In this document: positions 16,916-26,320 of the stretch, piece after piece | Layout of the letters: the number at the start of each line of letters is the position of its first letter | Numbering within the stretch: position 1 is the first letter of the stretch | Assembly (NCBI RefSeq): GCF_004217335.1 | Contig: NZ_SHMP01000004.1 | Location: 310,001 to 374,000, forward strand | Direction of reading: 5' to 3' | DNA length: 64,000 nucleotides | DNA from: Natrinema hispanicum | GTDB lineage: Archaea > Halobacteriota > Halobacteria > Halobacteriales > Natrialbaceae | The notes under the pieces: generated by a model | What the model was told of the DNA's origin: nothing | Seen by the model: the letters and a program-made list of their open reading frames with translations, nothing else | The model's database searches: none | Translations under genes and position numbers: made by a program

Positions 16916-17301
16916 TGCAAGCTATCGCCACATCTCTCCATTAGTAGCTTTCGGAACATTTATTATAAACAACCATTATGAACTGGCGCTAACATCCGAA
17001 TACGGGCCGCAGCCAGGCCAAACCAGGCTTGTGTATCCGGCAACCGACACATTCGACTGGCGGCTGTCATGGCCAAAGCTCACGTTTACTTCTCAGTTTG
17101 TGAGACGGTGTTGCGCGGGAGTGAGCGAACTCTGCTGATCGAAAACAGTCATTAGGGTTTGATAAAACCGAATTACGGAATTCGAATTCGAACACGATCG
17201 ATTTATCCGAGGAACGATCAATTCAGCTTATTTCACTATGTCAGCACATCTCAGACGCGGGGCGAGAGAGACACGATCCAGCACGGCGGCTTACTGCTAC
17301 C
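16916..17301. other. Divergent intergenic region with promoters
   Basis: 386 nt without a supported gene between HalOD1 (minus) and the sugar dehydrogenase (plus). It is A/T-rich at both ends: GTTTATAATAAATG on the minus strand (16957-16970) faces HalOD1, and CAGCTTATTTCAC (17224-17236) faces the dehydrogenase with a leader of several tens of nt. A palindrome GAATTCGAATTC lies near 17177-17190. The middle shows no coding pattern. Confidence 0.5.
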
Positions 17302-19350
17302 ATGACACGAAGCGACGATTCCACACCGGCGGTTTCGAGGCGGACGGTTCTTCGCTCATCCGCGGCGCTCTCCGCGGCGGGTCTTGCACTGCCAGTACTC
17401 GGTCAGCAAGACGCGATTACCGGCGAGATCAGACTGGGTGGGCAGATCAGCGGGTGGGTCGGACAGGAACCAGACCCGATCGCGGACGAACGAAACCCGA
17501 TGCTTCGGCTCGTGGAGGGCCAGGACTATACGCTTATCTGGGAGAACGTAGACGGTGCGGGACACAACTTCGTCATCGAAAACGAGGCGGGCGATGAGGC
17601 GTTCGTCTCGACGGATATCCTCGCGACGGAAGGCGAGACCCAGACTGTCGAGTTCACCGCACAGGAGGGAATGGCAGAGTACTACTGTCAACCCCACTCC
17701 AGTACGATGCACGGCGAAATCGAGCTCGTCGACGAGGAGGACGACGGCGGTATGGCCGCGGCACCCGCTCAGGTAATCGGCCAGGGACCGACTGTCGGTA
17801 TCGAGACGGTTGCGGAGGGGCTGACCGCCCCGACGAGTCTTACGGTCGCCGACGAGGACGCCGACCGACGGTTCATCACCGATCAGACGGGACAGATCTA
17901 CGTCCACGGACCCGACGGCCTCGAGGACGAGCCGTTCCTCGACATCTCGGACCAACTCGTCGAGTTCATGGAGTTCGACGAGCGCGGGCTGCTCGGCCTT
18001 GCGTTCCATCCCGAATTCGCCGACAACGGTCAGTTCTACGTCCGGTACAGCTCGCCACCACGGGACGGAACGCCCGAGGAGTACGATCACACGTTCGTCC
18101 TCTCGGAGTTCCAGACGGCAATCGACGACAACGCGACGGCAGATCCGGACTCCGAGCGAGTGCTCCTCGAGATTCCAGAGCCGCAGTTCAATCACAACTC
18201 GGGGAACATCTGCTTCGGTCCCGACGGCTACCTCTACGTGGGAACCGGCGACGGCGGCGGTGCGAACGACACAGGAACCGGCCACGTCGACGACTGGTAC
18301 GACGAGAACGACGGCGGCAACGGGCAGGACACTCAGGAGAACCTCCTCGGCGCAATCCTCCGGATCGACGTCGACCAAGAGGGCGACGAGACGCCGTACG
18401 CGATTCCGGACGACAATCCGCTGGTCGATCAGGAGGGCGAACTCGGCGAACACTACGCCTGGGGCTTCCGGAACCCGTGGGGGATGTCCTTTACCGACAG
18501 TGGCGAACTCCTCGCCGCGGACGTCGGACAAAACCTCTTCGAGAGCGTCAACCACGTCCAGCGGGGCGGCAACTACAGCTGGAACGTCAAGGAAGGAACC
18601 CACTGCTTTAGCACAGAGACGCCCAGTGAGCCACCGCAGAACTGTCCCCAGCGCACGCCAGAGGACGTTCGCGGTGGCGAACCCCTCCTCGATCCAGTGA
18701 TCGAGTATCCCCACGAAATCAGCGTCCTCGAGCCAGACCCTGGTGCCGGAGACGATGGCGGCAACGAGACCGACGCCGGGAACGAAACCACGAGCGGCAA
18801 CGAGACTGCGGCCGGCAACGAAACCGCCGGCTCCGGCGGCGGCGGTGCGGGAGTCAGTAGCGGTCAGATCGGCGTCTCCGTCACCGGTGGCTCCCTCTAC
18901 GAGGGCGACGAAATCAGCGAACTCGAAGGAACGTACGTCTTCGGCGACTGGAGCCTCGACGGCGAGAGTCCGGGGACCGTCTTCCTCGCACGGCCACCCG
19001 AGGGCTGGCAGGACACCGAGGGAGACGCCACACAGGACTCCGGTCAGGATGGACTGTGGCCCATCGAGCAGCTTCAACTCGAGGGCGAGGCGGCCAAGAA
19101 CGGTCGCCCGACCGGCTTCGTCTACGCCTTCGGCGAGGGTGCCGACGGCGAGCTCTACGTCCTCACGACCAGTACGTCGACGGTCGAGGGCGAAGGGGCG
19201 GTCCACCGCCTCGTCCCGGCCGATGGCGATGGTGGTGCGGAACCGGCAGGCAGAGACGGTGTCGAGACAGACGATGAAGCGACCGCCGGTACCGAGACCG
19301 ACGCTGGTGACAACGAAACGGGAGCCGACAACGACACGGACGGCGTGTAG
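17302..19350 (+). CDS. Secreted cupredoxin-fused PQQ-type sugar dehydrogenase
   Basis: A 682-residue exported protein. The N-terminus is a Tat signal (SRRTVLRSS followed by a hydrophobic run ending near VLGQQ), so it is secreted folded. Residues about 38-145 form a cupredoxin domain with type-1 copper ligands H88, C129, H132 and M136 (YYCQPHSSTM). Residues about 165-660 are a glucose/sorbosone dehydrogenase-type six-bladed propeller (DERGLLGLAFHPEF, GDGGGANDTGTGHVDDW, AWGFRNPWGMSF) that would use PQQ to oxidise sugars outside the cell. A Gly/Asn/Glu/Thr-rich insert (about 480-520) and an acidic Thr-rich tail suggest a glycosylated, surface-retained protein. The fusion would pass electrons from PQQ directly to copper. 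Confidence 0.9.
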   Translation: MTRSDDSTPAVSRRTVLRSSAALSAAGLALPVLGQQDAITGEIRLGGQISGWVGQEPDPIADERNPMLRLVEGQDYTLIWENVDGAGHNFVIENEAGDEAFVSTDILATEGETQTVEFTAQEGMAEYYCQPHSSTMHGEIELVDEEDDGGMAAAPAQVIGQGPTVGIETVAEGLTAPTSLTVADEDADRRFITDQTGQIYVHGPDGLEDEPFLDISDQLVEFMEFDERGLLGLAFHPEFADNGQFYVRYSSPPRDGTPEEYDHTFVLSEFQTAIDDNATADPDSERVLLEIPEPQFNHNSGNICFGPDGYLYVGTGDGGGANDTGTGHVDDWYDENDGGNGQDTQENLLGAILRIDVDQEGDETPYAIPDDNPLVDQEGELGEHYAWGFRNPWGMSFTDSGELLAADVGQNLFESVNHVQRGGNYSWNVKEGTHCFSTETPSEPPQNCPQRTPEDVRGGEPLLDPVIEYPHEISVLEPDPGAGDDGGNETDAGNETTSGNETAAGNETAGSGGGGAGVSSGQIGVSVTGGSLYEGDEISELEGTYVFGDWSLDGESPGTVFLARPPEGWQDTEGDATQDSGQDGLWPIEQLQLEGEAAKNGRPTGFVYAFGEGADGELYVLTTSTSTVEGEGAVHRLVPADGDGGAEPAGRDGVETDDEATAGTETDAGDNETGADNDTDGV

Positions 19351-19446
19351 CCGTCGCTCTCTGCGCTCGAGCGTGTCTCGAACGTGCGGCTCTATCGCGT
19401 CGGCCTGGTACAGGAGGTCGAGACCGCAGCGATCGACACGAACTGA

Positions 19447-19902
19447 TTACGACGTCTCGAGTTCGAACTGTTCGTTCTCGGAGACGATGTTGAGCACGAT
19501 GCTCGTGTTCGATTGCTTGATATCAGGGTCAGTGATCAGGGACTTGATCTCGTCGTTCATGTCATCCGTATCTTTGAACTTCCCGATCGCGATGACGTCG
19601 TAGTCTCCCGTCACTTCGTAGACGGAGATCATCTGTCGGTGGTCTTTGAGCGTCTGTGTGATTTCGGGGAGCGCACTCCCTTCGGCTTTCAGTTGCATGA
19701 TCGCCGTGACATCGTAGCCGAGCGCGTCGTAGTCGACCTGTGGCGTGTAGCCTTCGATCACGCCCTCGTCCTCGAGATCCGAGAGATGGTTCGAGACCGT
19801 CGTGACGGAGACATCGAGTTTTTCAGCCAGACTTCGGAGACTGGCCCGACCGTCACCAAGAAGTTCGTTTACCAGATCTGCATCCAAATGCTCGTATGTC
19901 AT
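19447..19902 (-). CDS. Lrp/AsnC-family transcriptional regulator
   Basis: A 151-residue regulator with an N-terminal winged HTH ([29 protein letters not shown]) and a C-terminal RAM effector domain ([19 protein letters not shown]). It closely resembles the haloarchaeal Lrp proteins that neighbour glutamine synthetase genes, but no glnA is present here: the upstream side is a 398-nt gene-free stretch and tRNA-Glu. It probably senses an amino acid. The ATG at 19902 is the natural start; an in-frame codon lies four residues earlier. Confidence 0.9.
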   Translation of the reverse strand: MTYEHLDADLVNELLGDGRASLRSLAEKLDVSVTTVSNHLSDLEDEGVIEGYTPQVDYDALGYDVTAIMQLKAEGSALPEITQTLKDHRQMISVYEVTGDYDVIAIGKFKDTDDMNDEIKSLITDPDIKQSNTSIVLNIVSENEQFELETS

Positions 19903-20300
19903 TAGCTGGTCCAACGTACGCCACGTACTAGAGGTTTACGAACATCCAGTTCTATCCAGAGTCAGTGAGTCGATGTCATATGGTAGACGGCAGTCTCTTG
20001 CATAGCTGTAGATTCGTGGGACCAATGCCAGCGTCCGTATCTGTCAGGAGGATCATATCACTGTCTCTCGGTCTTCGATCGTCACCGGGGACGCTGTCGC
20101 CAGTCGGCTCGAGTCGACTGCTGACTCGTCGGTGAACGCCGATCCGGACACCGTCACCGGCTGCCGGAACTGACGGCTATCGGATCGTAAAAGCTCGGTA
20201 GAAGTGCTCCGTCTGGGATTTGAACCACGCGAAACACTCACGTTTCTCTACTTCAAATCCAGGATCGCACTTACGACTCGCGAGCTTGCTCGTCGTAAAA
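19903..20300. other. Gene-free stretch between lrp and tRNA-Glu
   Basis: No credible gene. It holds the lrp promoter side, a 22-bp copy of the tRNA-Glu 3' end at 20205-20226, and a stem-loop (TTACGAC/GTCGTAA, 20271-20298) just downstream of the tRNA in its own direction, preceded by a run of four T. The stem-loop and T-run may end tRNA transcription. Confidence 0.5.
20205..20226 (-). repeat. Partial copy of the tRNA-Glu 3' end (att-like)
   Basis: A 22-bp exact copy of the last part of the tRNA-Glu gene (identical to 20301-20322: discriminator base, acceptor arm and half of the T-arm), 96 bp downstream of the real one in the same orientation. Direct repeats of tRNA 3' ends are left by tyrosine-recombinase integration. 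With under 100 bp between the copies, this looks like a scar after loss of an element. Confidence 0.7.
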
Positions 20301-20375
20301 TGCTCCGTCTGGGATTTGAACCCAGGTCATCGGCTCGAAAGGCCGAAATGATTGGCCGGACTACACCAACGGAGC
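20301..20375 (-). tRNA. tRNA-Glu (UUC)
   Basis: A 75-nt tRNA on the minus strand. The acceptor stem GCTCCGT pairs with ACGGAGC; the anticodon arm is TCGGC-CTTTCGA-GCCGA with anticodon TTC, reading GAA/GAG; the T-arm is CTGGG-TTCAAAT-CCCAG; the discriminator is A. No intron is present and CCA is not encoded. Four T follow the 3' end. Its 3' end is duplicated 96 bp away. Confidence 0.95.
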
Positions 20376-20658
20376 GATCCGTCACACACCTTGTGTGCAA
20401 CTCATCGTTGCCGGGGGCTAGTAAAAAGCGTTCCGTTCCGAGCCGACGATGGCACGCTCTCACGCACCCATCACGACACCAGCCACTGTCGGTCGCATGA
20501 CATTCCGCCGAGTCACATCCCGAGATCATGCTCGGTTTCCAACAGAGTGGATCGAGCTGAGCCGACCGCGGGGGCGTGGGCGCACGAGGTGTATTGCTGT
20601 CACCGCACACTGGCCGCCTCCTCAACGCTTTTGATCCCCGGTCCCCATTCCACCGACC

Positions 20659-21396
20659 ATGAAATACGTCCGCTTTCGCGACCCAGCCGGCGCAGTCCGC
20701 CGCGGCGAGTACGAGAACGGAACCGTTCACTTCGCAACCGAGAGCTACGACCTCGAGAGCGACGAAATCGATGTCCTCCCGCCGTCGGAGCCCTCGAAGA
20801 TCGTCTGTATCGGGAAGAACTACGCCAAACACGCCGCCGAACTCGATTCGGAGGTCCCCGATCGGCCGATGCTCTTTCTCAAACCGCCGAACACGCTCGC
20901 GGCCCACGGCGATACCGTCACCCTGCCGGCAGGGAAAGACCGCATCGACCACGAGGCCGAACTCGGCGTCGTCATCGGCGAGCAGTGTCGTCACGTCTCC
21001 GAAGCCGATGCGATGGACGTCGTCGCTGGCTTTACCTGCGTCAACGACCTCTCGAATCGCGACGACCAGCGCCAGGAACAAAACTGGATCCGCGGCAAGG
21101 CCTTCGACGGTGCTGCGCCGATGGGGCCGGTGCTCGCGACCCCCGACGAAGTCCCCGCCGACGCCGCTGTCCGAACCCGCGTCAACGGCGAAACGAAACA
21201 GGACGGCTCCCGTGAGAACCTCATCTTCCCCATTCCGGAGCTGATCGCCGAGATCACGACCTACCTCACCCTCGAACCCGGTGACGTGATCGCGACCGGC
21301 ACGCCCGAGGGCGTCGGTCCACTCGCCGACGGCGACGAGATCGAGATCGAAGTCGAGGGTGTCGGGACGCTCGAGCACTCGATCCGAATCCCCTGA
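20659..21396 (+). CDS. Fumarylacetoacetate hydrolase-family protein
   Basis: A 245-residue member of the FAH family, whose enzymes hydrolyse, decarboxylate or hydrate 2-oxo/2-hydroxy-acids with a divalent metal. The family start KIVCIGKNYAKHAAEL (about residues 48-63) and metal-ligand pattern are visible: DHEAELGVVIG supplies the two glutamate-type ligands, and GFTCVNDLSNRDDQ the aspartate. The C-terminal TGTPEGVGPL is the usual substrate-end signature. The substrate is not fixed; acylpyruvate hydrolase or oxaloacetate decarboxylase are common for this length. Its TGA stop begins palindromic repeat C. Confidence 0.9.
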   Translation: MKYVRFRDPAGAVRRGEYENGTVHFATESYDLESDEIDVLPPSEPSKIVCIGKNYAKHAAELDSEVPDRPMLFLKPPNTLAAHGDTVTLPAGKDRIDHEAELGVVIGEQCRHVSEADAMDVVAGFTCVNDLSNRDDQRQEQNWIRGKAFDGAAPMGPVLATPDEVPADAAVRTRVNGETKQDGSRENLIFPIPELIAEITTYLTLEPGDVIATGTPEGVGPLADGDEIEIEVEGVGTLEHSIRIP

Positions 21397-21478
21397 TACG
21401 ATCTGTTGTCCCGATGTCCCGGTGGGACCGCAGGACGGTCGCGAGTGCACCGGAACTGACTTACAGTCGTCCGTCTGA
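21395..21478. repeat. Palindromic intergenic repeat, copy C
   Basis: A degenerate copy between the FAH and MBL-fold genes. It starts inside the FAH stop codon (TGATACGATCTGTTGT). The right arm read in reverse is CTGTAAGTCAGTTCCGGTG, differing by one base from the left arm of copy B over 19 nt, which shows common ancestry. Confidence 0.65.
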
Positions 21479-21491
21479 CGCCGAGACGAGC

Positions 21492-22196
21492 ATGACCGTC
21501 CGATTCGACGCCGTGACCGTCGACTGGTTCGGCCTCGCGACCGTCCGGCTCGAGGGCCAGACGGGCGCGGTCGTCTACATCGATCCCGGGCCCGAAGAGT
21601 ACGGTTTCCTGGACGGGCTCGAGCCCCGCGACGGGGACCTGATCCTCGTCAGCCACGATCACCACTACGACCCTGATTCGATCCGACGGGTCGCCCGGGA
21701 AGACGCGCTGGTCGTCGTTCACGACTCGATCGACGCAAGCGAGATCGATCGGGTCGACGAGGATCCCGACGACCTGCCGTTCGACGTGGAACGCGTCGGT
21801 GCGGACGAATCGTTCGCGCTCGGGCCGCTCGATCTGTTTACGATGCCAGCATACAACGATCCCGCCGGGCCACACGTCGACGAAAACGGACGTCCCTACC
21901 ACCCCAACGGGCAGGGCTGTGGTTTCGGCGTCACCGTCGATGGTGTCACGGCGTTCTGGCCCGGCGATACTGACGTCCTCCCAGTCCACGAGGACGTTCC
22001 GGTCGATCTCTTCATCCCGCCGATCGGCGGCACGGTCACGATGGATCGTCACGACGCGGCAGCGCTAGCCGACCGGCTCAAGCCGGATCTCGTGCTCCCA
22101 GTGCACTACGATACGTTCGCGGCGATCGAAACCGACGCCGACGCGTTCGTCGTCGACGTTGCACGCCGGGGCGTGCCGGTCGTCCTCGACGAGTAA
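21492..22196 (+). CDS. MBL-fold hydrolase (UlaG-like)
   Basis: A 234-residue metallo-beta-lactamase-fold protein. The HxHxxD-like metal motif is SHDHHYDPDS (about residues 52-61). Further metal positions are GDTD near residue 158 and the final VLPVHYDTF histidine. The overall pattern (WFGLATVRLEG, then YIDPGP) matches the UlaG/YcbL-like branch that includes lactonases and phosphodiesterases. Function is unresolved. The ATG at 21492 is chosen over an upstream in-frame codon lying in the palindromic repeat. Confidence 0.85.
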   Translation: MTVRFDAVTVDWFGLATVRLEGQTGAVVYIDPGPEEYGFLDGLEPRDGDLILVSHDHHYDPDSIRRVAREDALVVVHDSIDASEIDRVDEDPDDLPFDVERVGADESFALGPLDLFTMPAYNDPAGPHVDENGRPYHPNGQGCGFGVTVDGVTAFWPGDTDVLPVHEDVPVDLFIPPIGGTVTMDRHDAAALADRLKPDLVLPVHYDTFAAIETDADAFVVDVARRGVPVVLDE

Positions 22197-22215
22197 CAGT
22201 CACCCACCGCGGCGC

Positions 22216-22524
22216 TCAGACGCCGACGCGTGACCAGACGAACGCCGTGAGAACGGCGAGCGCGAGGACGCCGACAACGAGCCATTGACCGAGTGCACTC
22301 TCGATGAACAATCCAAAAATGTCGATCGCAGAGCCGGTTGCCTGCAGAAGCCCCAGTGCCAGCACGAGGACGAGTGCGATCGAGATCAAGCCGATCGTGA
22401 CGCCCTCTTTCATCATCCACGCGGTCTCGTCGGCCTCCTGCGCGCCGGACGTCGTTGGTTCGTCGATCGCCTCCTTGTCAGGGTCGCTGTGCATCGGCCG
22501 TTGGCTGTCGTTTTCATCCGTCAT
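22216..22524 (-). CDS. Small two-TM membrane protein, unknown function
   Basis: A 102-residue protein with a charged, acidic cytoplasmic N-terminus (about residues 1-40) and two hydrophobic helices (VTIGLISIALVLVLALGLL and the last 25 residues, WLVVGVLALAVLTAFVW). It resembles uncharacterised haloarchaeal membrane proteins; I recognise no family name. It lies downstream of top6A on the same strand after a gap of about 140 nt and could be a trailing operon member. Confidence 0.65.
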   Translation of the reverse strand: MTDENDSQRPMHSDPDKEAIDEPTTSGAQEADETAWMMKEGVTIGLISIALVLVLALGLLQATGSAIDIFGLFIESALGQWLVVGVLALAVLTAFVWSRVGV

Positions 22525-22666
22525 AGCACAGTTCTCGGCGGAGATTGGCGATGTGGCCGGGAACCGGTTGCACCTGCAGACACAGGCCATCGCTGAACAG
22601 GTGAGTCAGAACGTGTCGGAAAACAGCAGTGAACGCGCGCCTCGAGAGCGGGTTCGATACGACGCT

Positions 22667-23758
22667 CTAGAAGACGCCCATCTCGGTGAGCCGTTCGGGG
22701 AGATACGTCTCCGTCACGAAATCAAGCCCGTGTGACGCCAGTGCCTGCTGTTCGGACTTCTTCCCGAGATCGAGTTGCAGTTCGATCTGTTCCTCCCAGT
22801 AATCGGTCTGGAAGCGTGGGTCCTCGAGTTCGCTCTCCAAGGCGTTGATGTCCGAATCCGAGAGCGGGTCGGTCGGCAGGTCGTACTCGACGATGTCGGC
22901 GGGCTGGATGCCGATGAACTGTGCGGCGGGGGTCGCGAGGTACTCCGAGAGGTGTGCGGACTTAATCGAGCCGTAGGCGACCGAGCCGTAGATGCGGTAC
23001 GACCACGGGTCACCGTCGGTAAAGACGGTGACGGGAAGGTCGAGTTCGTCGTGGAGTCGCTTCGTGATCCGGCGAGTCGCCCGCGCAGGCTGACCCTTGA
23101 GGTGGACGATCAGGGCGTTGTACTCGTCATCGAAGCCGTTCTCGACGAGTCGGTCGCGCATCCCACCGGTCTCGACCGCGAGGATGAAGTCGGCGTCACA
23201 ATCGAGGAAGTCGATCGTGTCGGGGTTGTTCGGGATCTGATAGCCGCCCTCGCCGACGTCTTTCTGACAGTGGATCTCGCGTTCGCCGCGGCGGGTCTGT
23301 TCGCGGAGGTGCAGCGGTCCCATGAGCGTCGCGCCCGACTCCTCGGGGCGCATGTGGAAGTCTTCACGGGTGACTCCAGAGACGATCTCTAAGTCCTCGA
23401 TGAGGCCGTTCGATTCGTCCTGATCCGAAAACTGGGCTTCCTCGTTGTCCCAACTCTCAGAGAGGTAGTAGAGTTCACGCAGCGTCGACGAGCGATCCTC
23501 CTCGAGCTGGTCGGCGAGGAATTCGATGGTGTAGACCGCCTTCAGGAGCTTTCGCGCCCCCCGAACCGAGTTCGCCGACCGGGTCGACTCGCGGTCGCCA
23601 TAAACCCAGACGGCTTTGTCTTCGTCGTACTCGATGTTGTTCTTCGTCCGCGTCGGAACGGACATGTGCGGGATCTCGCCCAGTTCGAACTGGTCGTAGA
23701 ACTGCGCCGCGAGATCGATCAGCTGCTCTCGTGCCTGCTGGTCGTTGTCTGCGCTCAT
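22667..23758 (-). CDS. top6A: DNA topoisomerase VI subunit A
   Basis: The catalytic Spo11-like subunit of the type IIB topoisomerase, 363 residues. The N-terminal CAP-like domain carries the DNA-cleaving tyrosine in RELYYLSES (Y97 or Y98). The C-terminal TOPRIM domain begins near residue 200 ([18 protein letters not shown], with the catalytic Glu) and contains the acidic DGDPW motif. It works as an A2B2 heterotetramer with Top6B to decatenate and relax DNA. The start overlaps the top6B stop by 4 nt, so the subunits are translationally coupled. Confidence 0.97.
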   Translation of the reverse strand: MSADNDQQAREQLIDLAAQFYDQFELGEIPHMSVPTRTKNNIEYDEDKAVWVYGDRESTRSANSVRGARKLLKAVYTIEFLADQLEEDRSSTLRELYYLSESWDNEEAQFSDQDESNGLIEDLEIVSGVTREDFHMRPEESGATLMGPLHLREQTRRGEREIHCQKDVGEGGYQIPNNPDTIDFLDCDADFILAVETGGMRDRLVENGFDDEYNALIVHLKGQPARATRRITKRLHDELDLPVTVFTDGDPWSYRIYGSVAYGSIKSAHLSEYLATPAAQFIGIQPADIVEYDLPTDPLSDSDINALESELEDPRFQTDYWEEQIELQLDLGKKSEQQALASHGLDFVTETYLPERLTEMGVF

Positions 23759-26202
23759 TGTTTTACCGTAAGTTTCTCGCTCTCGACACCTTTCACGTCC
23801 AGGTCAAACGTCGCGTCGTCCGGCACCTCGTACTCGAGCATGGCCTCGTCGTCGCTTCCCACCTCGGGTTCCCACTTGACGAACCACTCACCATCCATCT
23901 CGACGACGGTCGCGCTGTCGGAGAGACCCGTCGGCTCGGCCGACACGATGTCGGTGATCTCGAGCGATTCGTTCGTACTCGAGTTGTTCTCGACGACGAC
24001 AGAGACGGCCTGACCGTCACCGTTCGCTTTGGTCTGGCGCTCGACGAGTACGTTGTTCATGATGCGAGCGATCGCGTCGTCGATGTCGGGTTCCTCGCGG
24101 CCGGTGACCTCGGCGACTTTCGTGGCCATCTCGGGAAGGATCTTCCCGAGGACGTTCTGTTTCTTCCGGCGCTTTTGCATCGACCGGCGCTTGTTGAGAT
24201 AGCTCTTGAGATCGCGTGCCGCCTCCCGAATGGCGAGTTCGATCTCGTCTTCGATCTCGGGGACGTTGGCGATGGCGTCTTTCGACTCGCTGGTGAAAGG
24301 CACGTTCGTCGAGGCGACGTGGATCATGATCACGACCGGCCCGTTTGGCAGGCCGGAGCCACCGGGCTGGTCGAGCCCGTAGTTGCGCCAGCCGATCGTC
24401 TTGACCACGTCAGTCGTCGCACAGGCCCCACGCTGGTAGACCAGCGGGACGCGGTTTGCAAAGCGCATGACCTCCGCGGTCCCTTCGGCCGGTAGCTCCC
24501 CACCGTAGGCGATGCCAGCCTCGACGATGAACGGATCGCCGCCGGAGACGCCGGCGTCACGCGTCGCGGAGGCATAGAAGTCGGCGTCGAATTCCTTCTC
24601 GAGACCGGCGGTGATGAGTTCTTCTGAGATCGGGGAGAGACACCGCGTCGGCGGAGCCATGATATCGGTCGCGCGCATCGCGTCGACGAGGTCGCTGGTG
24701 GCGTCACGGTCGCCATTGAGTTCGCGGACGAGCGGCGGGTCGTCGGGAACCGTCGCCATGACGTTCCAGACGGCCTCGACGACGTTCTCGCGGGCCGTCT
24801 CGCCGAAGGAGACGTCGTCGTACTCCTCGGTCAGATCCGCGGCTCGATCGACGAATTCCCGAAGCGTCGCGCGTGTGAGTCGGTGGCGATCGTCCTCGAG
24901 GTCCTCGAATTTTCCTGCGAGCCGGTCTGCGAAGGCGTGAATCGTCTCGTCGTCTTTCCGCGTGCTCGTCGCGTCATCTGCGAGGTCGTAGAGGTCGGCG
25001 ACCAGCCGCGAGTCGCCGTCTTCGCCGACGACATCGTCATCCGCGTCGGCAGCGTCGATCAGTGCGAGCCAGACCGCCTCGACGGCGTTTTCGCGGACAG
25101 TGTCGCCGAACGTCGTTCCGTGATCGGCTGCGACCTCCTCGGCGGCCGCGTCGACGACCGCGAGCAGTTCGTGGTGAGCGATTCGGTCCTCGTCTGCGAC
25201 CGCGTCAGCGATGGCGTCGGCGAAGGCCGTCGTCGCCTCGGGTCCTTTGTTCGCCGTCGCGTCCTCGGCTGCGGCGGCGAGATCGACGTCGTCGTGTGCT
25301 GTGGGCGGCCGCCAGCGCATCTCGCGGCCGTAGTGACGGTCGCGGAACGCGTCGATAATCGAGTCAGCGGTCTTCTTCCCAACACGAGTAAACTCCTCCT
25401 GAACGAACCCCGAGACCGTCTGGGAGTCCGTCGCCGCCAGCATCTTCATCACGGTCCCGAGTTCGACGCCGTGTGGGTGTGGGCGGATCTCTTCGGTCTC
25501 TTCGGGGAGCTGGTCGGTCGCGCGCTCGAATTTGAAGTGTTCCTGGGGTTCGCGCAACTCGAGGCGGGCGTGGGGGTTGACGACCGCCGTGTGCTTGATG
25601 TAGTCGTGGAGCTGCCCGCGGGCGCGCATGTTGGCCTCCATCTCGAGTTCGATGCGGGTGCCGTGGGGCCGGTCCCACGTGGTCGTCTCCTCGACGCTGA
25701 TCTCGGGTTCGTTTGCGTCGGTGTCGACGATGAGTTCGAAGTACTGTGCCTCGCTCGAGCCCTGGGTTCGGCTAGTGATCTTGGCGGGTTTCCCGCTGGT
25801 CAGTTGCGAGTAAAGCACCGCAGCGGAGATCCCGATCCCCTGCTGACCACGGGATTGTTCGCGTGCGTGAAAGCGAGAGCCGTAGAGCAGCTTTCCGAAG
25901 ACCTTGGGCAGCGAGTCCTTGGTTAGTCCGGGCCCGTTGTCCTCGACGATCAGGCGGTAGTAGTCGCCGGCTTCCTGAATCTCGACGTAGATATCCGGGA
26001 GAATACCGGCCTCCTCGGCGGCGTCTAAGGCGTTGTCGACGGCTTCCTTGACGGCCGTGACGAGGCCTCGAGCGCCGCTGTCGAAGCCGAGCATGTGCTT
26101 GTTCTTCTCGAAGAACTCGGCGATGGAGATCGACTGCTGGCTTTCTGCCAGCTCCTCGGCGATCCCCGGCTCGTCACCGAGTGTCGACTGGAACGACGTC
26201 AT
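23755..26202 (-). CDS. top6B: DNA topoisomerase VI subunit B
   Basis: The ATPase subunit, 815 residues. The GHKL domain shows the N-box ([12 protein letters not shown], residues 54-65), G1 (VEDNGPGL, 86-93) and [10 protein letters not shown] (119-128); the transducer domain follows near residue 520 onward with the ATP-contact lysine region SYLNKR. The protein is longer than non-halophilic homologues (about 530-620 residues) because of an acidic helical region at about 300-510, which contains an internal repeat (326-378 versus 423-479, both ending FGxTxRENxVEAVW). First gene of top6B-top6A. Confidence 0.97.
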   Translation of the reverse strand: MTSFQSTLGDEPGIAEELAESQQSISIAEFFEKNKHMLGFDSGARGLVTAVKEAVDNALDAAEEAGILPDIYVEIQEAGDYYRLIVEDNGPGLTKDSLPKVFGKLLYGSRFHAREQSRGQQGIGISAAVLYSQLTSGKPAKITSRTQGSSEAQYFELIVDTDANEPEISVEETTTWDRPHGTRIELEMEANMRARGQLHDYIKHTAVVNPHARLELREPQEHFKFERATDQLPEETEEIRPHPHGVELGTVMKMLAATDSQTVSGFVQEEFTRVGKKTADSIIDAFRDRHYGREMRWRPPTAHDDVDLAAAAEDATANKGPEATTAFADAIADAVADEDRIAHHELLAVVDAAAEEVAADHGTTFGDTVRENAVEAVWLALIDAADADDDVVGEDGDSRLVADLYDLADDATSTRKDDETIHAFADRLAGKFEDLEDDRHRLTRATLREFVDRAADLTEEYDDVSFGETARENVVEAVWNVMATVPDDPPLVRELNGDRDATSDLVDAMRATDIMAPPTRCLSPISEELITAGLEKEFDADFYASATRDAGVSGGDPFIVEAGIAYGGELPAEGTAEVMRFANRVPLVYQRGACATTDVVKTIGWRNYGLDQPGGSGLPNGPVVIMIHVASTNVPFTSESKDAIANVPEIEDEIELAIREAARDLKSYLNKRRSMQKRRKKQNVLGKILPEMATKVAEVTGREEPDIDDAIARIMNNVLVERQTKANGDGQAVSVVVENNSSTNESLEITDIVSAEPTGLSDSATVVEMDGEWFVKWEPEVGSDDEAMLEYEVPDDATFDLDVKGVESEKLTVKQ

Positions 26203-26320
26203 CGTCTCCCTGTACTAACGGTGGGGCTAAAAGCTGTGTGCTACCGGAGTGAAAGTGAATCGCAAGGGGTACTGTGTTCGTTCGATGCGTAGTGGGGCCT
26301 GCAGTTGCCCCGTTGATTGG

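Noticed and set aside
17356..19206. 616-codon minus-strand frame opposite the sugar dehydrogenase
   Set aside because: The plus-strand protein has a Tat signal, copper ligands and propeller motifs; the opposite frame has none and is a shadow.
20248..21450. 400-codon minus-strand frame over the tRNA and FAH gene
   Set aside because: It reads through the tRNA-Glu gene and antisense to a well-conserved FAH protein, so it is not real.
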